Shown in pieces: positions 28,124-35,526 of a stretch of 64,000 nt of DNA. Origin of the DNA: Paenibacillus dauci (lineage in GTDB: Bacteria > Bacillota > Bacilli > Paenibacillales > Paenibacillaceae); the NCBI RefSeq assembly GCF_000971985.1, contig NZ_LAQQ01000008.1:184531-248530 (forward strand). Reading direction: 5' to 3'. A program made the translations under genes and the position numbers. Positions within the stretch are counted from its first letter, which is position 1. Each line of letters opens with the position of its first letter. A model generated the notes under the pieces. The model did not search any database. It saw nothing but the letters and a program-made list of their open reading frames with translations, and was not told the origin of the DNA.

Positions 28124-29323
28124 ATGAAAAAACAATGGATTCAGGAATTACAGGCAGAGCAGGAACAGATTGTTAGCTGGCGCAGACATATGCACCAGTA
28201 CCCAGAGCTTTCTTTTCAAGAAGTAAAGACCGCCCAGTTTATCGCCGATACACTGACAGGATTTGGTTATCAGGTGCGCACTGGTGTCGGTGAAGGGGGT
28301 ATTCTCGCCGATCTGCAGGGCGGACAGCCGGGGCCGACAATTGCGTTTCGCGCGGACTTTGATGCGCTGCCGATTCATGAAGAGAATGATGTGCCCTACC
28401 GTTCGCAAAATGACGGCGTGATGCATGCCTGCGGTCATGATGGTCATACCGCTGCCCTGCTTGGAGTTGCCAAAGTAATCAGTCAGCATCAGGATCAGCT
28501 GGAAGGCAATGTGCGGTTTATTTTCCAGCATGCCGAGGAGCAGATTCCCGGCGGCGCCAAAGCAATGATTGAAGATGGTGCGCTGGATGGTGTAGATGAG
28601 GTATATGGAGCCCATCTCGCGAGCTACCTGCCGCTGGGACGTATCGGCGTTATTGCCGGACCATCGATGGCAGCTGCTGACGGATTCTCTATCGTTATTC
28701 AGGGTAAGGGTGGTCATGGTGCCAAGCCCGATCAGACCATCGACTCTATCGTTATCGGCAGCCAGGTGGTCAGTTCGCTGCAGCATATTGTCTCCCGCCA
28801 TGTAAATCCGCTCAAATCGGCGGTTGTTACGGTAGGAGTATTCCAGGCAGGATCGGCATTTAATGTTATTGCCGACAAAGCCAAAATCGAAGGCACCGTA
28901 CGTACCTTTGATCCGGAAGTGCGCAAGCAGATTGAAGACGATATTCGCACAATGGTACACGGTATCACACTCGCCGAACGAGCTACGTATACGATTGATT
29001 ATATTCACGGCTATCCTGCTGTCGTGAATCCACCGGAACAAGCGGATCAGGTACGTGATATTGTGATTCGCACGCTTGGTGAAGAAGCACTGTTCGATAT
29101 TCCGGAGCCATCGATGGGCGCAGAGGACTTTGCCTATTATCTGGAGCACAAGCCGGGCAACTTCTTCTATGTAGGATCGCAAAATGAAAGTGAACATACC
29201 GGATTCCCGCATCATCATCCACGTTTTGATATTGATGAGACTGCATTGCTGAACACGGGTTATGTGTTCCTCGGTATTATCGCCGAGAAGCTGCTGTCCA
29301 AGCGTGTGGCCGTTAGCAGCTAA
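28124..29323 (+). CDS. M20-family metal-dependent amidohydrolase (N-acyl-amino-acid or hippurate hydrolase type)
   Basis: From the ATG at 28124 (AGGAGGAATCATC upstream) the product has 399 residues. It contains the M20D signatures FRADFDALPI, MHACGHDGHTA (metal ligands), QHAEEQIPGGA (catalytic Glu and ligand) and, near the end, SMGAEDFAYY. The dimerisation domain sits in between, starting GFSIVIQGKGGHGAKP. These cytoplasmic enzymes cleave N-acyl or N-aminobenzoyl amino acids. A perfect hairpin terminator follows. Confidence 0.92.
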   Translation: MKKQWIQELQAEQEQIVSWRRHMHQYPELSFQEVKTAQFIADTLTGFGYQVRTGVGEGGILADLQGGQPGPTIAFRADFDALPIHEENDVPYRSQNDGVMHACGHDGHTAALLGVAKVISQHQDQLEGNVRFIFQHAEEQIPGGAKAMIEDGALDGVDEVYGAHLASYLPLGRIGVIAGPSMAAADGFSIVIQGKGGHGAKPDQTIDSIVIGSQVVSSLQHIVSRHVNPLKSAVVTVGVFQAGSAFNVIADKAKIEGTVRTFDPEVRKQIEDDIRTMVHGITLAERATYTIDYIHGYPAVVNPPEQADQVRDIVIRTLGEEALFDIPEPSMGAEDFAYYLEHKPGNFFYVGSQNESEHTGFPHHHPRFDIDETALLNTGYVFLGIIAEKLLSKRVAVSS

Positions 29324-29367
29324 GCGGGTAATAAGCCTGACTGTATGATATGTCCTGATTTCAAACG

Positions 29368-29404
29368 AGTGACAGCCAAAATTTGATACATTTTGGCTGT
29401 CACT
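29368..29404 (+). terminator. Terminator of the M20 amidohydrolase gene
   Basis: AGTGACAGCCAAAAT (29368-29382) pairs perfectly with ATTTTGGCTGTCACT (29390-29404) around a 7-base loop, followed by a T-rich tract. Confidence 0.85.
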
Positions 29405-29456
29405 CTATTTCTGCTTGATTTTATTCCAACTGATTTCGAAAAGAAAGGAGATTATA

Positions 29457-29801
29457 ATGAATAAAACTCCCTTAAGCAGTGCGTATTGGTTTATCGCTGG
29501 TTTTGTACCGACAATCATTATGCTGATGCTTCTTCTTTATTTCTTTCCAATGACAGGCCTGCAAAGAATATTCACTATACCGATGACCCTTGTAGCCAAC
29601 TTTTTTATTATTTTCTTCTGTTTGGGACTGACGCGTCTAATGCCCAAAACCCCTGGGATTATCCTCTGGTCGCTAACGGTAATCGCTACATTGATTCTGA
29701 CAGCATGGTGGCATCCCCAGGATATCTACCCTTCAGTTGGTCAGCAAGCCTGGCTTTGGCTGAATGGTCAGGAGATTAAACCGTTCTACGAATACGAATA
29801 G
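29457..29801 (+). CDS. Small membrane protein, three or four spans
   Basis: ATG at 29457 behind GAAAGGAGATTATA gives 114 residues. Hydrophobic segments lie near 10-30, 40-58 and 66-84, and the tail QEIKPFYEYE is acidic and soluble. I recognise no family. It stands alone between the amidohydrolase terminator and the YtxH gene. Confidence 0.65.
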   Translation: MNKTPLSSAYWFIAGFVPTIIMLMLLLYFFPMTGLQRIFTIPMTLVANFFIIFFCLGLTRLMPKTPGIILWSLTVIATLILTAWWHPQDIYPSVGQQAWLWLNGQEIKPFYEYE

Positions 29802-29952
29802 ATATACATACTCAACTGCTGTACCAATAAATAATTATGAATTCTACAGTCCGATATGTAAGCGAATGCCGTTTCATTGGGTAAGTATGCTGTAGATAGC
29901 CAGACAGGAACTATTTTCAGCATACATTACTATAACGAACGGAGAGATTAAT

Positions 29953-30393
29953 ATGGAAACGAAAAATCTGGTATTTGGAATTATTACAGGAGCATTGGTA
30001 GGTGCAGGAACAGCGTTGCTGCTGGCACCGAAGTCCGGTGAAGATATGCGTTACAGTCTCAAAAGTGGCACAGCGAGTGCAGCTTCCTCCGCTTCCGACT
30101 TTGCGGTAACAGCCAAAGAAAAAACACAGCTCGCTACCACCCGTGGTCAGGAAATTATCCAGATGATCCGCGAGATTACACCGGTCGTGCAGGAAGCGAT
30201 CAGCGTCGTTAAGGAATGGAAAGAAGTACTGCAAACATCCGCTGGCGAATTGAAGACCGAAGTACAGGGATTCAAATCCAGTGAAAGTTCTTCTGACGAT
30301 TCTTCACATTCTGCACAATCTTCAACATCTTCCCAGTCTTCATCTTCACAGGCTTTGCCAGAAGGTAGAACGCCTTCATCGGTAGGCTTCTGA
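29953..30393 (+). CDS. YtxH-family general stress-type protein
   Basis: A 146-residue protein with the YtxH signature: an N-terminal span FGIITGALVGAGTALLLAPKSGEDMR, given here as residues 9-34, with glycine-rich helix and APKSG motif. A helical middle and a Ser-rich tail (SSSDDSSHSAQSS and SSQSSSSQ) follow. YtxH proteins are small membrane-anchored proteins often under general stress control. The ATG follows GGAGAGATTAAT. A terminator follows at 30426. Confidence 0.85.
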   Translation: METKNLVFGIITGALVGAGTALLLAPKSGEDMRYSLKSGTASAASSASDFAVTAKEKTQLATTRGQEIIQMIREITPVVQEAISVVKEWKEVLQTSAGELKTEVQGFKSSESSSDDSSHSAQSSTSSQSSSSQALPEGRTPSSVGF

Positions 30394-30806
30394 TTGTAGG
30401 TATATTCAATAAGTTATTCTCAATCGGGAACATTCTCATACCAGAGAGTGTTTCCTTTTTTGCTGTCCGGCAGTCAAGCCCATATCTATTTCCTTGAAGC
30501 GATTTATAATCATTTATAGCTATTGATCTGCGTCTTTTTCCGCCTTCTATTATTTGATATCGATGCGTTCGTTAAACATATATGCCATCTGACGATATTC
30601 AACAGCATTCATGCCAAAAAGGATTTCAAAACGCATGATATGTCATTTAACGTCTATGAATTAGTTCTTACTTCCTCTTTTTCCTTTCTTTTGTCGAGTG
30701 TTATTTTGTACATATGGCGTACCGGAATAAATAGAGCTTCTCATTCTACATAGCGATTCTGTCTGGTACTCCAACACTATATGTATCCAAAGAGGAGAAG
30801 GATGAA
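30394..30806. other. Intergenic region before the pectate lyase gene
   Basis: A 413-bp stretch. It begins with the YtxH terminator. A 76-codon open frame (30523-30753) has no ribosome binding site and atypical amino acid use, so I do not call it. The pectate lyase promoter must lie here, but I could not fix its boxes. Confidence 0.5.
30426..30461 (+). terminator. Terminator of the YtxH gene
   Basis: GGAACATTCTC (30427-30437) pairs with GAGAGTGTTTCC (30444-30455) with one wobble and one bulge, followed by six T residues. Confidence 0.7.
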
Positions 30807-32300
30807 ATGACAAAAAGAAGACTGTATAAAGGATTGACTGTACTTCTCAGCAGCGCGCTTGCTTTGACCGTTCTGCCATTATCTGTTTCTCAGACCTATG
30901 CTGCCGAATCCGTTTCCAATAACACTTATGAAAGCGCTATCCTATCATCGATGGAAATAGCTGCACCTTATAACACTTATAATCTGACTGGCTTTTCTAC
31001 CGGTAATGTAGGCGGAGGCATCATTCCCGAGACCGACAGCCGTTACAAAAAAGTCTACAACGCTACCGATCTGGCACAGGCGCTGCGTAAAAATTCAGGT
31101 GTCAAAGCCATTGAGGTCATGAACGATCTGGACCTTGGATGGAATGAGCTTCCAGCAGCGGCACAGACCTCTCCTTTTGCTGCTCATAATGCTCCACTCA
31201 CACATCCGGTGCTGAAAAAAACAGGGGTTAGCAAACTCAGCATAGATGGATTCGATGGACTGACTATTTTCTCTGCCAACGGCTCCAAAATCAAACATGC
31301 CGGCATTAGTGTCAAGCGTAGCTCCAATCTGATTATCCGTAATCTGGAGTTCGATGAACTATGGGAATGGGATGAAGCCTCCAAAGGAGACTATGACAAA
31401 AATGACTGGGACTATCTCACGATCGAAGGAGCCAGCTCCAAAGTGTGGATCGACCACTGTACATTCAACAAAGCTTACGACGGAATTGTCGATGTCAAAA
31501 AGGGCAGCTCCGGTGTGACCATCTCCTGGTCGTATTTCCGCGGAGATGATGGCAGTGCTGGTAGCTGGGTAACTCAGCAGATTCAGGCCATGGAGGCGAA
31601 CAAATCCGCTTATCCGATGTACAATTATCTGCGCAGCAGTGCGGTTGGTATGTCACCCGCTGATATTATCGCTATCTCTTCGGGCCAGAAAAAGACCCAT
31701 CTCGTCGGAGCTACCGAATTCGCCTCGGATAATGCCGATCTGGAAGTAACGCTTCATCATAATTATTACCTGGACATCCAGGACCGTATGCCTCGTCTGC
31801 GCGGCGGTAATGCTCACGCCTACAACATTGTGATGGATGCTGCCGGTCTGGCCGCAGCCAAGAAACGCATTACGCCAGCGATGGAAAAAGCGATTACTTC
31901 CAAAGGCTATCATTTTACCGTGACTAGTAATGGGGCGATTTCTACGGAAGATGGCGCATTGCTGCTTGAAAAATCCCGTATTATCGACGTCGCCTCTCCG
32001 ATCCGCAACAATCAGGCCGATCCGGCGGATGCGAGCTATACCGGCAAAATTCGTGCGCTAGATACTATTTATGAAAATGGCGGCAAAACATTCCGCGGAG
32101 ACAGCGATAGTGCTGATAGTCCGCTCGCTCCCTATCCTGCTCCAGCCAAAGCTTTCTCATGGAATGGATTCAGTTCGCTGCCTTATACGTATCAAATGGA
32201 TGACCCCTCTACACTTATCACCCGCCTGCTCGCCGCAGATGGTGCAGGCTCCGGGAAGCTGCATTGGGCCAAAGAAAACTGGCAGTTAACCAAATATTAA
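30807..32300 (+). CDS. Secreted pectate lyase, polysaccharide lyase family 1
   Basis: A 497-residue exported protein with a signal peptide (charged start, hydrophobic core, likely cleavage after TYAA near residue 33). The parallel beta-helix PL1 motifs are present: NLIIRNLEFDELWEW, WIDHCTFNKAYDGIVDVK (calcium-binding acidic residues) and MPRLRGGNAHAYN with the catalytic-region Arg. It cleaves polygalacturonate by beta-elimination outside the cell. ATG follows AGAGGAGAAGGATGAA. It is transcribed alone and ended by a hairpin. It fits with the rhamnosidase locus at 35.5-45.1 kb as part of pectin use. Confidence 0.93.
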   Translation: MTKRRLYKGLTVLLSSALALTVLPLSVSQTYAAESVSNNTYESAILSSMEIAAPYNTYNLTGFSTGNVGGGIIPETDSRYKKVYNATDLAQALRKNSGVKAIEVMNDLDLGWNELPAAAQTSPFAAHNAPLTHPVLKKTGVSKLSIDGFDGLTIFSANGSKIKHAGISVKRSSNLIIRNLEFDELWEWDEASKGDYDKNDWDYLTIEGASSKVWIDHCTFNKAYDGIVDVKKGSSGVTISWSYFRGDDGSAGSWVTQQIQAMEANKSAYPMYNYLRSSAVGMSPADIIAISSGQKKTHLVGATEFASDNADLEVTLHHNYYLDIQDRMPRLRGGNAHAYNIVMDAAGLAAAKKRITPAMEKAITSKGYHFTVTSNGAISTEDGALLLEKSRIIDVASPIRNNQADPADASYTGKIRALDTIYENGGKTFRGDSDSADSPLAPYPAPAKAFSWNGFSSLPYTYQMDDPSTLITRLLAADGAGSGKLHWAKENWQLTKY

Positions 32301-32364
32301 TCCGGAAATCTTCCCCTATTAAATTAATTTATTCTATAAATAACGCATACCTTTCCATCCATAT

Positions 32365-32394
32365 AAAGCCCCGGCATACGCTGCCAGGGGCTTT
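32365..32394 (+). terminator. Terminator of the pectate lyase gene
   Basis: AAAGCCCCGGCA (32365-32376) pairs with TGCCAGGGGCTTT with a one-base bulge, then TATT. Confidence 0.8.
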
Positions 32395-32564
32395 ATTACA
32401 ATTCCAGTATCTCCTCGCAATCAGAATCTTCATGTAGTTGTGACGGTTAGCTTCGGTTATTCCCCTGAAAACAGCGTTTGGAAAATAGAGATATATCCAA
32501 TTGCTTAACAATTTGCTATTTATGGGTAATACACTGTAACTATATATGCAAAGGGGATTTAACT

Positions 32565-33245
32565 GTGTCACAGCAACTTCATCTGGACCCGATTCTCAGA
32601 CAGGCTAACCTGCTGTGCCAGAGTCAGTTCGGCAAGCAGCCAGAGAGAATCCATATCCATTTCAACCAGCAAAGTGCAGTGATTCTACTTCAGGAACTAA
32701 CCGATTCCGGTGATGAACGGCTGCCTGATGATCCAGATGAACGTTATACCCATATCCATATTCTGCTCAGTCAATTTGTATTCCCCGCTCTGCAGAAAAA
32801 GATTGAATATACGTTTGGTCATCATGTATCTCATGTATTCATCGATTGGAAGCTTGAATATAATACTGCTGCAATCGCTGTAACTTTTGAGACATTAACC
32901 GAGACATTTGACGAAGATATCTACACAGGCAAAGCCGATCTGCATATCAAAGTCAGCCAGATCACCGAATCGGTGCAAAAAGCTCCGGAGGCTGTCAATT
33001 CCTTTTGGCTGTCCAACGACATTCTGGTTGTACTGCGCAAAGGCTTGTTAATCAATCTGGAGAAGCAGATTATTCAAAAAGGATTCAACAGCGCCCTTCG
33101 TGTATCCAAACGTGAATTGGAGCTGGGCCATTTTCTCGAAGAGCTACCTATATTGGATCTGCTCGGCCGCCCTCTCCGTACTGCTTATCTGGATTGGGAT
33201 TTTGAACAGGACTTTAGTATGCTGCTGCTTATTCTCGAAAAATAG
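32565..33245 (+). CDS. DUF2294/MpsC-like protein with two related halves
   Basis: The start is the GTG at 32565 with AAGGGGA seven bases upstream, giving 226 residues. Each half has the same pattern: an opening hydrophobic strand (RIHIHFNQQSAVILLQ; NDILVVLRKGLLI), a helical middle and a final region (HHVSHVFIDWKLEYN; LRTAYLDWDFEQDF). This is how DUF2294, also named MpsC, looks, here duplicated. MpsC has been linked to a membrane-potential-generating system in Staphylococcus, but this protein has no membrane span and no mpsAB neighbours. Family call is tentative. Confidence 0.45.
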   Translation: MSQQLHLDPILRQANLLCQSQFGKQPERIHIHFNQQSAVILLQELTDSGDERLPDDPDERYTHIHILLSQFVFPALQKKIEYTFGHHVSHVFIDWKLEYNTAAIAVTFETLTETFDEDIYTGKADLHIKVSQITESVQKAPEAVNSFWLSNDILVVLRKGLLINLEKQIIQKGFNSALRVSKRELELGHFLEELPILDLLGRPLRTAYLDWDFEQDFSMLLLILEK

Positions 33246-33257
33246 AATCCTAATCCA

Positions 33258-33305
33258 TAGCCAAATATCCCTGCTGACTCCATTGTCGGCAGGGATATTT
33301 GGCTA
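33258..33305. terminator. Strong bidirectional terminator
   Basis: TAGCCAAATATCCCTGC (33258-33274) pairs with GCAGGGATATTTGGCTA (33289-33305), with GAC/GTC pairing inside. It lies between the MpsC-like gene and the convergent diguanylate cyclase gene. Confidence 0.85.
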
Positions 33306-33339
33306 TTTGAACATTTTTATTTATGCATGTAGCGATCAC

Positions 33340-35163
33340 TCAGCCCGCTTCGGTTGCCCGATCAGCAGACTCTGCATTGTAGCAGCATACCCGGTTGCGT
33401 CCTTCATCCTTGGCCCGGTATAATGCTTCATCTGCAGCTTGAATGAGCTGCTCCGCAGATTGATAACCATCCCATTCGGCAACGCCGAAGCTGGCTGTAA
33501 CCGCATATTTACGGGATGGCGATTCCAGTTCGATTAGCTTCCGCAGGCGTTCGGCTACACTACGCGCTTCATTTAGTGAAGTATCGGGCAGCAATACGGC
33601 AAATTCTTCGCCACCGTAACGTACAGTCAGATCACCCGGTCGACAATAATCATTCAGTACACGACCCAGATGCTTGAGCACCAGATCTCCCTCCTGATGT
33701 CCCCAGTTATCATTGAAGCTTTTGAAATGATCTACATCAAGCAAGATTAGGGACAGCAGATGACGCTCTGCATCCGCAGTAATAACGCGACCCATCAGCT
33801 GCTGCATCGACTCGTCAAAGTGTCTGCGATTCCAGAGTCCGGTCAATCCATCACGCATAGCCAGACGCTGGATTTTATCCGTTTCTCTTGCATTTTCAAT
33901 CGCGGTTACGATCATCGGTGCCAGCTTTTCGACGCGGTTCTTCTGCTGGATGGAGAAGTGATCCTGCTCCGATGACATCAGATTGAGCACGCCGACTACC
34001 CGCGCTTCTTTGCGCAGAATAATATGCATGGAGGATCGAATACCCTGTGCATGCAGATAATCCGTTATAGTACCTGTTGGCCGGTACACATTCCAGTCTT
34101 CATGAATCATGGAAAAGCCGCCTTCCAGCAGCTCATGTACATCTTTTTGCTCTCCACCTAGAGCGACTTCCTTATGATCAATAATGCCATTATAGATCGA
34201 TGACTTGATTGTGAAGCTGCGATCGGCGTTCTGGGTAATGATCGAGATCCGTTCACACTCGATTACATTCCAGATGCCCATCAACGTCTCCTGATAGACA
34301 TGCTGCACGGATTTGGCCTGATTCAGGGTATTGATCATCTGATACGTATAACCGAGCAGACGCTGGTCTTTTTGCATCTCCTGGCGCATTTCTTTGAACG
34401 TATGGATTAGTCGTCCAATTTCATTTGCCGAAGAATAAGCAGGCATTTCCGCAGAAATACTGCCGTTGGCATAAGAAGACATCGCTTTGTCCAGCTGCAC
34501 GATCGGAATAGTGATCCGGTGCAGTCCCCGCTGGATAAAGTACAGCATAATCCCTTGAAATATCATGAATACCGAACCTATACCGATTAGAGTAATAACA
34601 ATATTCCGGAGCATTGTAGCACGCAGCTGATTACGCAGCTGTTCGAACTCCTTGCTCAGTACTGCCTTCTGGTCACGAAAGGAATCAAACTGCTGTTTCC
34701 CGGCTCTTAACTCTTCGCTGGTAACCTGGTGGCCGGACATTGTTTCGTGCACCTGTTTGTCTCCGTAATTAATCTTCCATTTGATACCGGCATCCGTTAA
34801 TTGCTGCATCTTACCCTGATACTCCGGATAACTCTCCAGACGCTCCATTAAATCATTAGCAATCGCCTGATATTCCATATTACCGCGATCAAAAGGTTCC
34901 AAAAAGGAGGTATCCCGGGTAAGCAAATAGCCGCGCTGACCGGTCTCCTGATCAATTAGTGAATTTTCCAGAGAGAGCAGCCTGATCTGTAAATCGGCTG
35001 CTTGCTTGACCTGCCCATAATCACTACGAACAGACTCATTCATATAAAATAATCCAACCACCACAACCAGTAAAAAAACCATGATAGACCAGAGGTTCGT
35101 TTTGACAACGCCCGCGCCTACAAAGTTTTCTTCCCGTAAAATTTTGATGAAGGATTTTCTCAT
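33340..35163 (-). CDS. Membrane diguanylate cyclase (CHASE3-HAMP-GAF-GGDEF)
   Basis: Start chosen at the ATG at 35163 (GAGGAG upstream), giving 607 residues. Domains in order: membrane span (about 24-41), a CHASE3-like sensor with LIDQETGQRGYLLT, a second span (about 187-210), HAMP, a GAF-like domain (about 290-430) and a GGDEF domain. The active site is GGEEF in RYGGEEFAVLLPD, and an inhibitory-site RPGD lies five residues upstream of it. It should therefore make c-di-GMP and be feedback-inhibited. No EAL domain is present. It stands alone; the rhamnosidase locus lies upstream on the same strand behind a terminator. Confidence 0.92.
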   Translation of the reverse strand: MRKSFIKILREENFVGAGVVKTNLWSIMVFLLVVVVGLFYMNESVRSDYGQVKQAADLQIRLLSLENSLIDQETGQRGYLLTRDTSFLEPFDRGNMEYQAIANDLMERLESYPEYQGKMQQLTDAGIKWKINYGDKQVHETMSGHQVTSEELRAGKQQFDSFRDQKAVLSKEFEQLRNQLRATMLRNIVITLIGIGSVFMIFQGIMLYFIQRGLHRITIPIVQLDKAMSSYANGSISAEMPAYSSANEIGRLIHTFKEMRQEMQKDQRLLGYTYQMINTLNQAKSVQHVYQETLMGIWNVIECERISIITQNADRSFTIKSSIYNGIIDHKEVALGGEQKDVHELLEGGFSMIHEDWNVYRPTGTITDYLHAQGIRSSMHIILRKEARVVGVLNLMSSEQDHFSIQQKNRVEKLAPMIVTAIENARETDKIQRLAMRDGLTGLWNRRHFDESMQQLMGRVITADAERHLLSLILLDVDHFKSFNDNWGHQEGDLVLKHLGRVLNDYCRPGDLTVRYGGEEFAVLLPDTSLNEARSVAERLRKLIELESPSRKYAVTASFGVAEWDGYQSAEQLIQAADEALYRAKDEGRNRVCCYNAESADRATEAG

Positions 35164-35526
35164 TTGTCGTCTCCTCACCTGATTGCAGCTCTTTGCCGCA
35201 TTCGCAGGCTCCGCTCAGTTTCATTGGTGAACTCTATGCAGTCCGATTTTGGTGTAATTGGTTAAATATTCTATTTTATTATCTGCTATAGAGTGCCATT
35301 ACTTTATAGAAATATCCGAAATTGATCGGGTATATTCACAAAAACCATACTTGAGCACTAATCCGCCAAATTCTGACATGAGGAAGACGTAAATACCATG
35401 CTATCAGGAAGTTTAAGACAGATGGAATCTGCAAAATAGACCCAGCAAAAAAAAGCCAAACCTGTACAGGTTCGGCTTTTTTTGCAGAGTGGATAAAGGC
35501 TAACTATTAAGGTATGGAAATGGGAG
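35164..35526. other. Intergenic region between the diguanylate cyclase and rhamnosidase genes
   Basis: A 363-bp AT-rich stretch with the strong terminator at 35447-35483. The cyclase promoter should lie between that terminator and 35180; I could not place it confidently. Confidence 0.5.
35447..35483 (-). terminator. Terminator of the rhamnosidase operon
   Basis: AAAAAAAGCC and GGCTTTTTTT flank AACCTGTACAGGTT, forming a near-perfect hairpin with one mismatch pair and runs of A and T on both sides. It lies 43 bp after the rhamnosidase stop. Confidence 0.85.

Noticed and set aside
28148..29218. Long open reading frame of 356 codons opposite the M20 amidohydrolase
   Set aside because: It lies wholly antisense to a well-defined family gene, has no ribosome binding site, and its residue mix looks like an antisense reading. 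The same holds for long antisense frames opposite htpG, the chemoreceptor, the rhamnosidase and the ROK regulator.
30523..30753. Open reading frame of 76 codons before the pectate lyase gene
   Set aside because: Starts without a ribosome binding site and has no family features; the region must contain the lyase promoter.
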